A stretch of DNA of 38,181 nucleotides, taken from contig PBCP01000068.1 in assembly GCA_002717145.1 (NCBI GenBank), positions 1-38,181 on the forward strand, given 5' to 3'. A program made the position numbers and the translations under genes. Numbering within the stretch: position 1 is the first letter of the stretch; the number at the start of each line of letters is the position of its first letter. Origin of the DNA: Planctomycetaceae bacterium (GTDB taxonomy: Bacteria > Planctomycetota > Planctomycetia > Pirellulales > Pirellulaceae). This document shows positions 1 through 8,232 of this stretch, piece after piece. The notes beneath the pieces were generated by a model. The model saw only the letters and a program-made list of their open reading frames with translations. It did no database searches and was not told the origin of the DNA.

Positions 1-300
1 AAACCGTCTGTCTCACCGCGTCCTTCGGTAACGCCGTCGGTTCCGCGTCCAAGCGTACCTTCGCCTAGGCCTTCTGTGTCTCCGAGCCCTAGACCGAGTA
101 CTCCTTCACCGCGTCCTTCGGTAACGCCGTCGGTTCCGCGTCCAAGCGCACCTTCGCCTAGGCCTTCTGTGTCTCCAAGGCCTAGACCGAGTGCTCCTTC
201 ACCTCGTCCTTCGGTAGCGCCGTCGGCGCCACGGCCTAGTGCTCCGGCTCCACGCCCATCCGCTCCGAGGCCTAGTATTCCGTCACCACGGCCTAGTTAG
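1..300 (+). CDS. C-terminal part of a Pro/Ser/Arg-rich repeat protein (5' truncated)
   Basis: The frame is open from base 1 and ends at a TAG at 298-300, so the gene starts outside the window. The visible product is almost entirely PRPS, PSPRPS and PSVPRPS units: very basic, proline-rich and without predicted globular structure. The DNA is three copies of a 93-bp unit. A GTG at 76 could serve as a start, but the same composition continues unbroken upstream of it, so a truncated longer protein is more likely. The next gene also encodes a protein rich in SRPS/QSRP, which suggests two related cell-surface or envelope proteins side by side. Function is not recognisable. The repeat reading frame is clear; expression is inferred. 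Confidence 0.6.
   Translation, partial: KPSVSPRPSVTPSVPRPSVPSPRPSVSPSPRPSTPSPRPSVTPSVPRPSAPSPRPSVSPRPRPSAPSPRPSVAPSAPRPSAPAPRPSAPRPSIPSPRPS
16..300 (+). repeat. 93-bp (31-codon) tandem repeat, three copies
   Basis: Units begin at 16, 109 and 202. Units one and two differ at about 4 of 93 positions by eye. The third is clearly diverged after its first 30 bases and runs into the stop codon. The period is a multiple of three, so copy-number change would keep the reading frame. Each unit is itself made of smaller PRPS-coding blocks. Confidence 0.85.
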
Positions 301-330
301 TCCTTAGTCACAATTGGGAATCATTGTTGT

Positions 331-371
331 CAAGGCAGTGTAATGTGCATCGTGCACGTTACACTGCCTTG
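331..371. terminator. Long hairpin downstream of the repeat gene, terminator-like but without a U-tract
   Basis: The arms at 331-343 and 359-371 are perfect 13-base complements. Pairing continues inward through 344-349 and 353-358 (one G-U), giving a 19-bp stem with a 3-base loop. No T-run follows on either strand, so it is not a standard intrinsic terminator. It may act as a 3'-end stabiliser, a factor-assisted terminator or a protein-binding site. It lies 30 bases after the stop codon of the repeat gene. Confidence 0.55.
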
Positions 372-503
372 CTTCGTTCGCGAGAGAATTTCCAGATTCC
401 GTGATAATACATCGAAACTCGCTGATACGTTCGCTGGTTTAAAGCCCACTTAATTGAATCTTAATCTGGTAAATCAAATCCGGAACAGGAAAGGTAATCT
501 GTC

Positions 504-1658
504 ATGTTCAAGCGTATCTCAGGTATAGCACTGCTTGCTTTGACAGCATTTTATAGCGTCAACTTACAGGCTCAGCCCGGACCTCGTGGTCCTCAATTTC
601 CTCAGCGCGGTCCCAGAGCAAACGGCCCTGAAACTCGCCGTCCAGTAACTCATGGGCAGCACGGTCCGTCGCGAGGTGATGCTCACCATCGTCTTTATGA
701 TGGTGGCCACATGCATGATCGACGCCCCCAGTCTCGACCACCCCAGTCTCGTCCTTCCCAGTCTCGTCCTTCCCATGGCCCTCAGCAACGAGGCCCTCAA
801 CACGACCGTCCGCAAAGTCGACCTAGTCATGGTCCGACAGTTCATGGGCGGCAAGACCGAGGGCCCCAGCAGCATCCCCATGATCGACATCACGGTTTCC
901 ACTCGAATGCTCCCAGAGGGCCTCAAAGTGGACCAGGTCAACGACCTCCACAAGGTAAGCCACAGGCTCGACCAAGCAACTCCCGTCCTTCTTATGACTC
1001 TCGAAATTCACGTCCCTCAACTTCATCTCGACCATCCACGATGTCCATGCGGATTCCTCCTGAAGTTCAGGATCAGTTAGGTCGTATAAAAGCAGCCGTA
1101 GCAGCCGGTCAGCTTTCCAAGACCGAAGCGGCTGAGAAAATTGCTGCTGTTCGCAAAAAACTAGAGGCTAGAAAGTCACAAAACGCTCCTCAGAGTAAGC
1201 CAGCTTATCCAGCCAAACCTCAGACTCAAGACCGACCACAAGACCGACCACAAGACCGACCACAAGACGCTCGTGGAAATGCGGGAAGCGAGCGAGGTCC
1301 GCGTCCGGCAGCCTCACTGTCTCCAGCTGTCCGCGCAGAAGCTGGTCGACTGATGATGGAGTTGCGCAAAGCAGTGGAGTCGGGCGAGATTACGCGTGAA
1401 CAAGCCATGGAACGATTCAACCAGTGGCGAAAACGATTTGGCACGCAGGCTCCTCAGTCCGGTCGCCCACCAATGGCTCGTCCTCAATCTCAACGACGTC
1501 CAGATATCGCTCCGCTACCCGCTCAGGCAATCAGGTCAGTCAAGCAGGGTCCAGCTCAACCCATCAAGGCTGCTGAAGGGAGGTTGAAAAAAGAGTCGAT
1601 CCCGGCAACGAAAATTCAACCATCTAAGGTATTTCAGTTACCACCGGAGAAAAAATAG
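504..1658 (+). CDS. Secreted low-complexity protein with two copies of a short helical domain
   Basis: The ATG at 504 follows a good ribosome binding site (AGGAAAGG at about 488-495). Residues 1-23 form a signal peptide ending near LQA, so the product is exported. Residues about 24-180 are low complexity, rich in Gly, Pro, Gln, Arg, Ser and His, with QSRP and HDRP repeats. Residues about 183-222 and 275-312 form two similar amphipathic helical units: a Pro-containing start, then a helix with Leu-x-x-Ala-Val and a Gly, then a second helix beginning Leu/Ile-Thr/Ser-x-x-Glu/Gln-Ala. They are joined by a QDRP-repeat linker. The C-terminus is basic. I recognise no enzyme or named family. The His/Arg/Pro content fits an envelope or matrix-binding protein, but that is a guess. 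It ends before two terminators and appears to be a single-gene unit. Confidence 0.75.
   Translation: MFKRISGIALLALTAFYSVNLQAQPGPRGPQFPQRGPRANGPETRRPVTHGQHGPSRGDAHHRLYDGGHMHDRRPQSRPPQSRPSQSRPSHGPQQRGPQHDRPQSRPSHGPTVHGRQDRGPQQHPHDRHHGFHSNAPRGPQSGPGQRPPQGKPQARPSNSRPSYDSRNSRPSTSSRPSTMSMRIPPEVQDQLGRIKAAVAAGQLSKTEAAEKIAAVRKKLEARKSQNAPQSKPAYPAKPQTQDRPQDRPQDRPQDARGNAGSERGPRPAASLSPAVRAEAGRLMMELRKAVESGEITREQAMERFNQWRKRFGTQAPQSGRPPMARPQSQRRPDIAPLPAQAIRSVKQGPAQPIKAAEGRLKKESIPATKIQPSKVFQLPPEKK
727..771 (+). repeat. 15-bp tandem repeat, three copies, encoding PSQSR
   Basis: Three successive 15-base units beginning CCCAGTCTCG occur at 727, 742 and 757. The last two are identical and the first differs at its 3' end. 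A fourth, diverged unit (PSHGP) follows. The repeat is in frame inside the secreted low-complexity protein. Confidence 0.8.
1230..1265 (+). repeat. 12-bp tandem repeat, three exact copies, encoding QDRP linker
   Basis: The unit GACCGACCACAA occurs three times in a row at 1230, 1242 and 1254, with a partial unit on each side. It encodes the QDRP linker between the two helical units of the secreted protein. Exact copies suggest recent expansion by slippage. Confidence 0.9.
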
Positions 1659-1766
1659 AAAACTCGAGTTTCCAAGTCATTCATTGAATGCTTTGCGGCG
1701 ATATTCTCGCTTACGCGAGTAGAGAACACTCTTTGGATCGTTATGCCAACTCCGAAGAGAAGATCT

Positions 1767-1808
1767 CCCTTAGTGATCTGCAAATATGTAGGTCACTAAG
1801 GGTTTTTT
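1767..1808 (+). terminator. Intrinsic terminator of the secreted low-complexity gene
   Basis: Ten-base perfect arms at 1767-1776 and 1793-1802 enclose a 16-base loop and are followed directly by six T residues (1803-1808). It lies about 110 bases past the stop at 1658. Confidence 0.85.
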
Positions 1809-1848
1809 ACTTGTTTTTGCAGTTTAGGAAGTATAGAGTTGAACTGAA

Positions 1849-1882
1849 CTTACCCCCCATTCGTATGGGTAAGCTGTTTTTT
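1849..1882 (+). terminator. Second, back-up terminator
   Basis: The arms CTTACCC...AT and AT...GGGTAAG (1849-1860 and 1865-1873) pair with a three-C bulge and a TCGT loop. A six-T run follows at 1877-1882 after a three-base gap. It sits 40 bases after the first terminator, so the pair insulates the next operon. The 1659-2001 gap holds nothing else that I can support. Confidence 0.6.
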
Positions 1883-2001
1883 AATTGAATCGGTAGCCGA
1901 TACTTCCTAATATCAAAATATTGAAGAGAGTCTAGCAATATTAAAGTACTGTGGTTTTTGATTTAGCAAAAACTCGCAAGGAACAAAAAAAGGAACGGGA
2001 A

Positions 2002-4122
2002 ATGGTGCGTTTGTGCATTCTTTCATTGGCAAGTGTTTTTATGCTCGCCAGTACCACTCAAGCTGAGACTATCGATTCGGTACTTTCTTCTGAGAATCAA
2101 TCACTCGGCGTGGCCAAAGCATCTGTCGGAATAGTGGACGACATGGCATTTATTCGTCGTGCCAGTGTTGATTTAATTGGTCGGATTCCCACCGTGGAAG
2201 AACTTAAAGAATATCAAAACTGGCCTGCGCAAACTCGTCGGGACCAACTGGTAGATAAGCTGATCGAACACCCTCGTTTTGCCGATCGCTGGACAGTGTT
2301 CTTTGCTGACTTACTTCGTCTTCGAAGTAATGTGACTGGAGGCTCAGCCTTGATTGCTCATGTACATCGCAACATCCGCGACGACGTACCTTACAACGAA
2401 TTTGCCGCCACGCTCATTTCGACTAATGGGAAAGCCGGGCGAAGTCCTGAAGTTGGATTTATCCTTGGAGACAACGCAGACCCACTAGCGATGGCCAGTG
2501 TTACGTCGCAGGTGTTTATGGGGGTCAGAATTGGTTGTGCTCAGTGTCATGATCATCCGTTTGATGTCTGGACGCGAAAAGATTTCTATAGCGTTGCAGC
2601 ATACTTTGGAAAAACTCGTCGCTATGAAAGTAACTTCACGCGAGTGGTATACACTTCGGAAGGTGAGCAAACGACCGTGTTATGGCCTCCAGAGGATGAA
2701 GCTGAAGAGTCAGAACGTAAGGCAATGGTGCCATCCTTCCCATTTGAATTGATTGGTGCTAAAGAACAGCCTGAATTCATTGCTCGCTATGAAGCACTAT
2801 TGCAGAAAAAAGCAGATGCTTTAGCGGCCAAAGATAATTCTCCTTCGCTTGATGATCTGTTCGCCGAGGCCGACGGTAAAGTTGAAGCGGCGACAGGAAA
2901 TGGCATTAGTGTTGCGGTGGCAGAAGCTAGAGAAGAGATCAATAAAATCGATGTCAAAGCTAGTCTCTACAAACGTAGTGAATACCGAGAGCAACTTGCA
3001 CAGCAGATCACAAGCCCGCGAAATCGCTTGTTTGCTGAGTCATTTGTGAATCGAATTTGGCATGATTTGGTGGGGCGTGGATTTGTTGAACCTGTGGATG
3101 ATTTCCGAGAAGACAATCCTCCAAGCCACCCTCAGACGCTGAGTTATATTGCTGACGAATTCGTAGCCAACGGCTACAGTTTCAAACAGTTGGTGAAGTC
3201 GATTGTGCAGTCAGACGTATATCAGCAAAAACAGGTGCCACTCGGTTCGAATGAACTTGTCCAGGAAGAATTGGAAGCCGCATTTTTGGCGACGCCGATG
3301 CGACGTATGCTTAGCGAATCACTATATGACAGTATCGTTACGGCTGGTCATCTGTTCGACCTGAAGTATCGACAGGGTGAAAACGAAAGAATCATCGAGC
3401 AGGAAGTCCGAGTGTTACTAGCTGCGGATGGAGAGCCTCAGGATTTGGCATCCGCCGACGTACAGGATCTGGCTGGTAACCCACAGCAGATGACCAACCA
3501 AGGTATGGCGATGGAAAACGGTGGCGGAGCCGGTTATACGCTGGAAGACGCGATTGAATTGGACTTCGACGCTTTGCTCAAAGATGAAGATGAAGTCGAA
3601 CTGGACGTTATGGTTGCCAAGTCTCAGGAAGAACTTGAAGCTGAGCGGATGCAGATGGAAAACCAACGCCGCCCTCGAGTTGGGATGAAATATGAAACGA
3701 AGATTGTTCAACGAACCGTCGATGACAATCCTCGCTTTAGCTCGGCTCTAAGGATGGCGACACCTGCTCCGGTCGGACACTTTGTGCGAGTGTTTGGGCA
3801 GACAAGTCGGAACGATCTGGGAGAAGCTCGAGACGACAATCCTTCCATGCGTCAGTCTCTGATGATGCTTAATGGCCGTTTGACTCATGAAGCTTCCCGC
3901 GTGGGAACACTTGAACCGGTCAGCAAGTATCTGATTGGTGGAAAACCTCAAATTGAAAAAGCAATTGAACTGGCTTACCACGAAATTCTCACAAGGAATC
4001 CAACTGCGGAAGAATTGGCGTGGGCTAAAGAAATGATTCAGGAAGCGAAAACGCCTTCTGATGGCATGGCAGACCTGAGATGGGTCATGCTAAATAGCAA
4101 CGAATTTAGATTCCTGCCTTAA
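2002..4122 (+). CDS. DUF1549/DUF1553 domain protein, exported, with a CxxCH motif
   Basis: I chose the ATG at 2002 (706 residues) because it begins a clear signal peptide (cleavage near TQA, residue 21) and follows AGGAACGGGAA. A GTG at 1951 would add 17 highly charged residues. The N-terminal DUF1549 region (about 28-240) has the usual RRASVDLIGRIPT-like start and a CAQCHDHPFD motif with Cys179, Cys182 and His183, which resembles a c-type haem site. The C-terminal DUF1553 region (about 338-706) begins with SPRNRLFAESFVNRIW. Between conserved parts of DUF1553 is an acidic Met/Gln/Glu-rich insert at about 475-560. This family is greatly expanded in planctomycetes and is nearly always paired with a DUF1501 gene, as here, 74 bases downstream. 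Its biochemical role is not established; links to polysaccharide degradation or redox chemistry are inference. The family assignment is firm. Confidence 0.92.
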   Translation: MVRLCILSLASVFMLASTTQAETIDSVLSSENQSLGVAKASVGIVDDMAFIRRASVDLIGRIPTVEELKEYQNWPAQTRRDQLVDKLIEHPRFADRWTVFFADLLRLRSNVTGGSALIAHVHRNIRDDVPYNEFAATLISTNGKAGRSPEVGFILGDNADPLAMASVTSQVFMGVRIGCAQCHDHPFDVWTRKDFYSVAAYFGKTRRYESNFTRVVYTSEGEQTTVLWPPEDEAEESERKAMVPSFPFELIGAKEQPEFIARYEALLQKKADALAAKDNSPSLDDLFAEADGKVEAATGNGISVAVAEAREEINKIDVKASLYKRSEYREQLAQQITSPRNRLFAESFVNRIWHDLVGRGFVEPVDDFREDNPPSHPQTLSYIADEFVANGYSFKQLVKSIVQSDVYQQKQVPLGSNELVQEELEAAFLATPMRRMLSESLYDSIVTAGHLFDLKYRQGENERIIEQEVRVLLAADGEPQDLASADVQDLAGNPQQMTNQGMAMENGGGAGYTLEDAIELDFDALLKDEDEVELDVMVAKSQEELEAERMQMENQRRPRVGMKYETKIVQRTVDDNPRFSSALRMATPAPVGHFVRVFGQTSRNDLGEARDDNPSMRQSLMMLNGRLTHEASRVGTLEPVSKYLIGGKPQIEKAIELAYHEILTRNPTAEELAWAKEMIQEAKTPSDGMADLRWVMLNSNEFRFLP

Positions 4123-4196
4123 GAGGCGGGGTACTTTAATACACGATTTTTAATTTATTGAATATTGGTGCAAAACCAAACAGGAGAGTCAAACCC

Positions 4197-5450
4197 ATGG
4201 CGTGTAATGATTACAAGCTTAGTCGAAGAGCAATGATGGGCGCTACAAGTGCTTCCATTCTCGGGTTTAGTATCCGTGACCTATTGGCCTATTCAGGTAA
4301 AGACCATGAAGCCAAAGCCGAGCATGTGATTTTGTTCTGGAATGGTGGCGGGATGTCACACATTGATACCTGGGATCCCAAGCCGGGCCGTCCTACTCAG
4401 GGAGAATTTAGTCCCATCAATACCTCGGCTCCTGGTGTGCAGATTTCCGAAATCTTTCCGAAACTATCCAAGCAGATGCACAATGCTGCTTTAATTCGAT
4501 CGATTGCTGGAACGCAAGGTGCTCATGGTCGTGCCAGTTATAACCTGCAGACCAGCTATCTACCTGGACCAAATCTACGTCATCCAGGTGTTGGCTCAGT
4601 GGTTGTCCACGAATTGGATAACAACAGTGACTTGCCACCGTATATTACCATCAGTGGTCAGGCTCCTCGTGCTAGTTACCTGGGACAGAAATGCGAAGCC
4701 TACTACGTCGCAGCTCCTGGCGAAAAAGATCCCTATCTGGCGTTCCCATCAGGTATCAGTCAGGTCCGCGGTGATCGTCGGTTGGAGCAGTTGGCAAAAT
4801 TCAATCAGCGGTTTTTGGACAAGAAGAACGATACTCGTCTCACTTCGACTCAGACGTCTATCGAAGATGCTGTCCGCTTAATGCGTTCACCGGCTCTGGA
4901 AGCTTTCGAGTTGGATAAAGTTGACTCGACGACGCTTGAACGGTACGGCGACACCAATTTTGGTCGTGGTGCTCTGATGGCAAAACGGCTCGTTGAAAAA
5001 GGTGTTCGTTTTGTTCAGGTTAATCGTGGTGGGTTTGATACTCACAGTAATAACTTTCCGGCGATGAGTAATCATGGTGAAGTGATGGATCCGGCTTTGG
5101 CTTCGTTAGTCGAAGACCTGAGTGAATCCGGAATGCTTGAAAAGACGATGGTGATCATGTTAAGTGAATTTGGTCGCACCCCTCGTATTAATGACAATGC
5201 AGGTCGAGATCACTGGGCATCTGTCTTTAGCTGTTTTATGGCTGGAGGCGGTATCAAAGGTGGTCAGGTGATTGGTTCATCGGATGAAGATGGTGCGATG
5301 CCGAAAGATCGTCCAGTGGAAGTGGCTGATATCCATGCAACCATGTGCCACGCAATGGGAATCGATCATGAGAAGGAAGTCATGACTCCCTTGCTTCGCC
5401 CAATGAAATTGGTGGATAACGGCTCGCCAGTGATGGAGTTGTTTAGCTAA
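4197..5450 (+). CDS. DUF1501 family protein with a twin-arginine-type leader
   Basis: The ATG at 4197 is set by AGGAG at 4182-4186 (10-base spacing); an upstream in-frame TTG at 4158 has no comparable site. The product is 417 residues. Residues 9-15 read SRRAMMG, followed by a weakly hydrophobic stretch, as in Tat signal sequences. The body carries the DUF1501 signatures: the N-terminal FWNGGGMSHIDTWDPKP segment, the central GxDTHxxN-like segment (FDTHSNN) and the C-terminal SEFGRTPRIN, GRDHW and ADIHATMCHAMGID blocks, which are distantly related to the alkaline phosphatase/sulfatase fold. It is cotranscribed with the DUF1549/DUF1553 gene and ends at a strong terminator. The pair is a classic planctomycete unit whose joint function is still unassigned. 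Length and motifs look complete. Confidence 0.93.
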   Translation: MACNDYKLSRRAMMGATSASILGFSIRDLLAYSGKDHEAKAEHVILFWNGGGMSHIDTWDPKPGRPTQGEFSPINTSAPGVQISEIFPKLSKQMHNAALIRSIAGTQGAHGRASYNLQTSYLPGPNLRHPGVGSVVVHELDNNSDLPPYITISGQAPRASYLGQKCEAYYVAAPGEKDPYLAFPSGISQVRGDRRLEQLAKFNQRFLDKKNDTRLTSTQTSIEDAVRLMRSPALEAFELDKVDSTTLERYGDTNFGRGALMAKRLVEKGVRFVQVNRGGFDTHSNNFPAMSNHGEVMDPALASLVEDLSESGMLEKTMVIMLSEFGRTPRINDNAGRDHWASVFSCFMAGGGIKGGQVIGSSDEDGAMPKDRPVEVADIHATMCHAMGIDHEKEVMTPLLRPMKLVDNGSPVMELFS

Positions 5451-5493
5451 GTCGCCAGCCAGTTACCTTTGCGAAACTATTGGTTTTATAATG

Positions 5494-5535
5494 AAACCTG
5501 GCATGGCCAAGTAACTTGGTCTGCCAGGTTTTTTT
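5494..5535 (+). terminator. Intrinsic terminator after the DUF1501 gene
   Basis: The arms AAACCTGGCA (5494-5503) and TGCCAGGTTT (5522-5531) are perfect complements. Inside them CCAAG and CTTGG extend the structure. Uninterrupted T residues run through 5535. It ends the DUF1549/DUF1501 unit 44 bases after the stop. Confidence 0.88.
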
Positions 5536-5561
5536 GTCGAATTTTTATCCTCCCCTATAAT
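5534..5561 (+). promoter_or_regulatory. Sigma70-like promoter for the TPR-beta-TPR locus
   Basis: A perfect TATAAT at 5556-5561 is preceded, 16 bases away, by TTGTCG at 5534-5539 (4 of 6 matches to the -35 consensus). It starts in the tail of the preceding terminator and ends 33 bases before the ATG at 5595. That fits a new transcription unit beginning here with a short leader. Confidence 0.5.
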
Positions 5562-5594
5562 TTGAAGATCGTCTAGATCGAGGTTTTCAGGATC

Positions 5595-8066
5595 ATGTTG
5601 CGTTTCCCCCTTTACGCACCTAGCTTCTGGGCTACTTGGGCCCTGTTTGTATCAATTCTGCCAGTATCGCAGGCTCAAGAGGTTGAACCTTCAGCCGCAC
5701 CGACCACTGGTATGCGTGGTTCATTGGTGGAAGACCGAGCTGCCCGTCAGTTAATCGAAGCTGGTGAAGCTCGGATGGATGCCAATGAGACCGAAAAGGC
5801 TTTGGAAATCTGGAAATCGGTTATCGAAAGATATCCCCGAAGTCGAGTTCGTTTTGCAGCTCATATGAAACTCGGGAAATACTATCTGGATCGGGAACGT
5901 GCCTACGATCGAGCTCGCTCGCATTTTGAAGAAGTCACGATCGAAGATAATCGTGATGATGATCAGCGTGCCGAAGCAATGCTTAATGTAGGCGTTTGTC
6001 ACTATTGGTCGCGATTGTACGGTAAGTGCTTTCAGGTCATGCGGGACGTGATTGAAGAGTTTCCTGTCAGTCCGCAGGTAAATCAGGCCTACTACTATAT
6101 AGGTCTGGGGCACTTTCAGCAGGGACACTACAGTCGGGCCATTGAAGCCTTGGAAAAAGTGGGTACCACTTTGACCGACGAAGACAGTAACAATGAAAAG
6201 TTGGAAGCGGGCAAGCGATTCTTCGTCAAAGTGGAAGATGCAGACTTGGCTGTGCTCGATGCTGAAGATAGCGTCGACGTGATTTGTAAATCATCGGGCG
6301 GCGATGAAGAGGTTGTTGCTTGCTTCCCAATTGGACGAAATGTGCGCATCGTCTTGGGCTCATTACCAACCGGACTGGGTGTTCCCAAGGCTGGAAATGG
6401 GACACTTGAAGTTAAGGGTGGAGATACTGTCCAGGTTCTCTATAAGGATTCACACACCAAAGATAAGCAAGTCGACGTGGAAGTGATCTCTGAAGTCATT
6501 GTCGTCGGTGATGGTGTGGTGCAGTTTAAGGACGGAGCATTTCATGAATCGTTGAATGGTGTGGTATTAGGTAAAACAGCCAATATTGAAATCGTGGATG
6601 CCGATCGTGATGTTACTGAGAATGCGGATTCGATTCAGGCTACCATCTCGATTTATCGCCGTAAGACGGATGAGGAAATTGAAACCGAGCAGGCTGAGTT
6701 GATTGCCAAGCAGGGCGTTCCGGAAGAGGGAGCCGATACTCCAGATAATTCACCTTTGGATGATATCCCCCTGTTTGATGACGAAGAACAAAAGGTCGAT
6801 CCATTCAAACTGATTGAGACGCTTCAGATTACGCTTGCTGAAGCCAGAGTGAAGCAGCAACGAAAACAGATTTTGCTGACGCCCGAGGAAGAGGATGCCT
6901 TGCGGCAGGAATCGGAGGAGCCGGCATCCGAGCCACAACCAAATTCGGAGACAGAACCTGCAGAGCCAGCTAATGTAGAAACGCCGGCACCCGAACAGCC
7001 AGCCCAGGAAAATGAAGGAGTTCAAGAAGCTCCGGAATCAACGGCCGTTCATAGCGGAGTTTTTCGGGCGACAGTGGCAGTCGTGCGATCTGAAGAAGCT
7101 GCAGCCGATGGTCAATTGCAGGCGTTGCCGGGTGACCAAATCCGAATCACTTATGAAGATCAACTGCATACCGGAGAAGGGATTGCCATACTGACTTCGA
7201 AAGGTCGATGCCTGGAAGGGAATATTGGCGGAGTCCGTGTGACGCGAGCACTCATCACCGACGAGGAATTGCGAGTACAGACGCAATTGAAGACAGCAGA
7301 TGCTTTGACTCGCATCGGGAATCGGTACAAAGAATTCGGGCTCAAGAAAAAAGCAGAAGAGAAATATGCTCAGGCGTTAGGCGTCTGTGAGCAAATTATG
7401 CCGGAAGTACAGAAGTTACGAGGTCGGTTGCTAGAGGAAACCTATGTGCAGTTATGGCACGTGTATTTCGAAATGGATCGATTGAATCTGGCAGCCGCGA
7501 TGTGCGAGCGATTACAACGAGAGTTCCCCGCCAGTGGATTTGTCGATGATGCACTTTTACAGTTGGCCGATGTGGCTCGTGTGGGAGGCGAATTGAATCG
7601 TGCGATCGGAATCTATACCCGACTAGCCAATATGAAGACGAGTCAACTCCGAGGGGAAGCTCAATTTGGTATCGCCGAGTGCTTCGAGGCAATGGCAGAT
7701 GCTCAGACTAGTGAAGCCGCTTCGTCGCAGTTAAAAGACAAAGCGTTTCAGGAATACAAGAAAGTCTACGATCAATTCCCTGAAAGTGGCCGTGTGGGCG
7801 AAGCCGTTGCTAAGATGGCCAACCATTATTACTTACAGAAGGATTATTCCAGAGCGATCGATACGTTTGAGACGGTTCTGGAGAGCCATCCAGATGCTCG
7901 ATTCCTCGATGTGATCCTGTTTAATTATGGACGTTGTCTGTTCAGGATGGATCGCCGTAGTCCGGCTCGCCAGAGATTTGAACAGCTAATCGCTGACTTC
8001 CCGGAAAGCCAGTTGGCTCCGGAAGCCAAGAAAATTGCAGAAGCTTTGAAAAATGCCGGTTTTTAA
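5595..8066 (+). CDS. Exported TPR-beta-TPR protein (823 residues)
   Basis: The signal peptide ends near SQA (residue 27), so the product is exported. Residues about 45-205 contain TPR-type helical repeats (ALEIWKSVIERYPRS, GHYSRAIEALEKV). Residues about 210-535 form a beta-rich middle with two copies of a recurrent motif: V-x-D-x-D then Asp/Glu-Ser-V/I about ten residues later (KVEDADLAVLDAEDSVDV at about 212, IVDADRDVTENADSI at about 333). An HSGVF motif follows at about 486. An acidic Pro/Glu/Gln linker (about 425-485) interrupts the domain. Residues about 565-823 return to TPR repeats, ending with the pattern seen in YbgF/BamD-like proteins. The same layout and the same DxD and HSGVF motifs occur in the much larger protein encoded downstream, so the two look like paralogous architectures. 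Probable scaffold in the periplasm or on the surface; no enzyme motif is visible. Confidence 0.8.
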   Translation: MLRFPLYAPSFWATWALFVSILPVSQAQEVEPSAAPTTGMRGSLVEDRAARQLIEAGEARMDANETEKALEIWKSVIERYPRSRVRFAAHMKLGKYYLDRERAYDRARSHFEEVTIEDNRDDDQRAEAMLNVGVCHYWSRLYGKCFQVMRDVIEEFPVSPQVNQAYYYIGLGHFQQGHYSRAIEALEKVGTTLTDEDSNNEKLEAGKRFFVKVEDADLAVLDAEDSVDVICKSSGGDEEVVACFPIGRNVRIVLGSLPTGLGVPKAGNGTLEVKGGDTVQVLYKDSHTKDKQVDVEVISEVIVVGDGVVQFKDGAFHESLNGVVLGKTANIEIVDADRDVTENADSIQATISIYRRKTDEEIETEQAELIAKQGVPEEGADTPDNSPLDDIPLFDDEEQKVDPFKLIETLQITLAEARVKQQRKQILLTPEEEDALRQESEEPASEPQPNSETEPAEPANVETPAPEQPAQENEGVQEAPESTAVHSGVFRATVAVVRSEEAAADGQLQALPGDQIRITYEDQLHTGEGIAILTSKGRCLEGNIGGVRVTRALITDEELRVQTQLKTADALTRIGNRYKEFGLKKKAEEKYAQALGVCEQIMPEVQKLRGRLLEETYVQLWHVYFEMDRLNLAAAMCERLQREFPASGFVDDALLQLADVARVGGELNRAIGIYTRLANMKTSQLRGEAQFGIAECFEAMADAQTSEAASSQLKDKAFQEYKKVYDQFPESGRVGEAVAKMANHYYLQKDYSRAIDTFETVLESHPDARFLDVILFNYGRCLFRMDRRSPARQRFEQLIADFPESQLAPEAKKIAEALKNAGF

Positions 8067-8232
8067 CCGGACGCCATTCGATTTTCGGCTCTTACATAAA
8101 TACAGGCGTTGATCACCGAATGTTTCCCTTAACTACTTTATAACTCGCTCCCCTAAAACTGAATTGCCACCCTGAGATAATTATAGGCATTCAGAAAAAA
8201 GTAAACACTAAAGCAACGATAGAAATAGAACT

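Noticed and set aside
16..300. Regular repeats at the left end suggesting a CRISPR or non-coding satellite
   Set aside because: The units are directly adjacent without spacers, have a period of 31 codons and keep one open frame to a stop, so they are coding repeats.
564..1080. Long ORFs on both strands inside the secreted low-complexity gene
   Set aside because: They are by-products of its repetitive Pro/Arg/Ser codons. The frame at 504 alone has a ribosome binding site, a signal peptide and a duplicated domain.
1688..1888. 66-residue ORF between the secreted protein and the DUF1549 gene
   Set aside because: It runs through two terminator hairpins and their T-runs, and it has no ribosome binding site or recognisable product.
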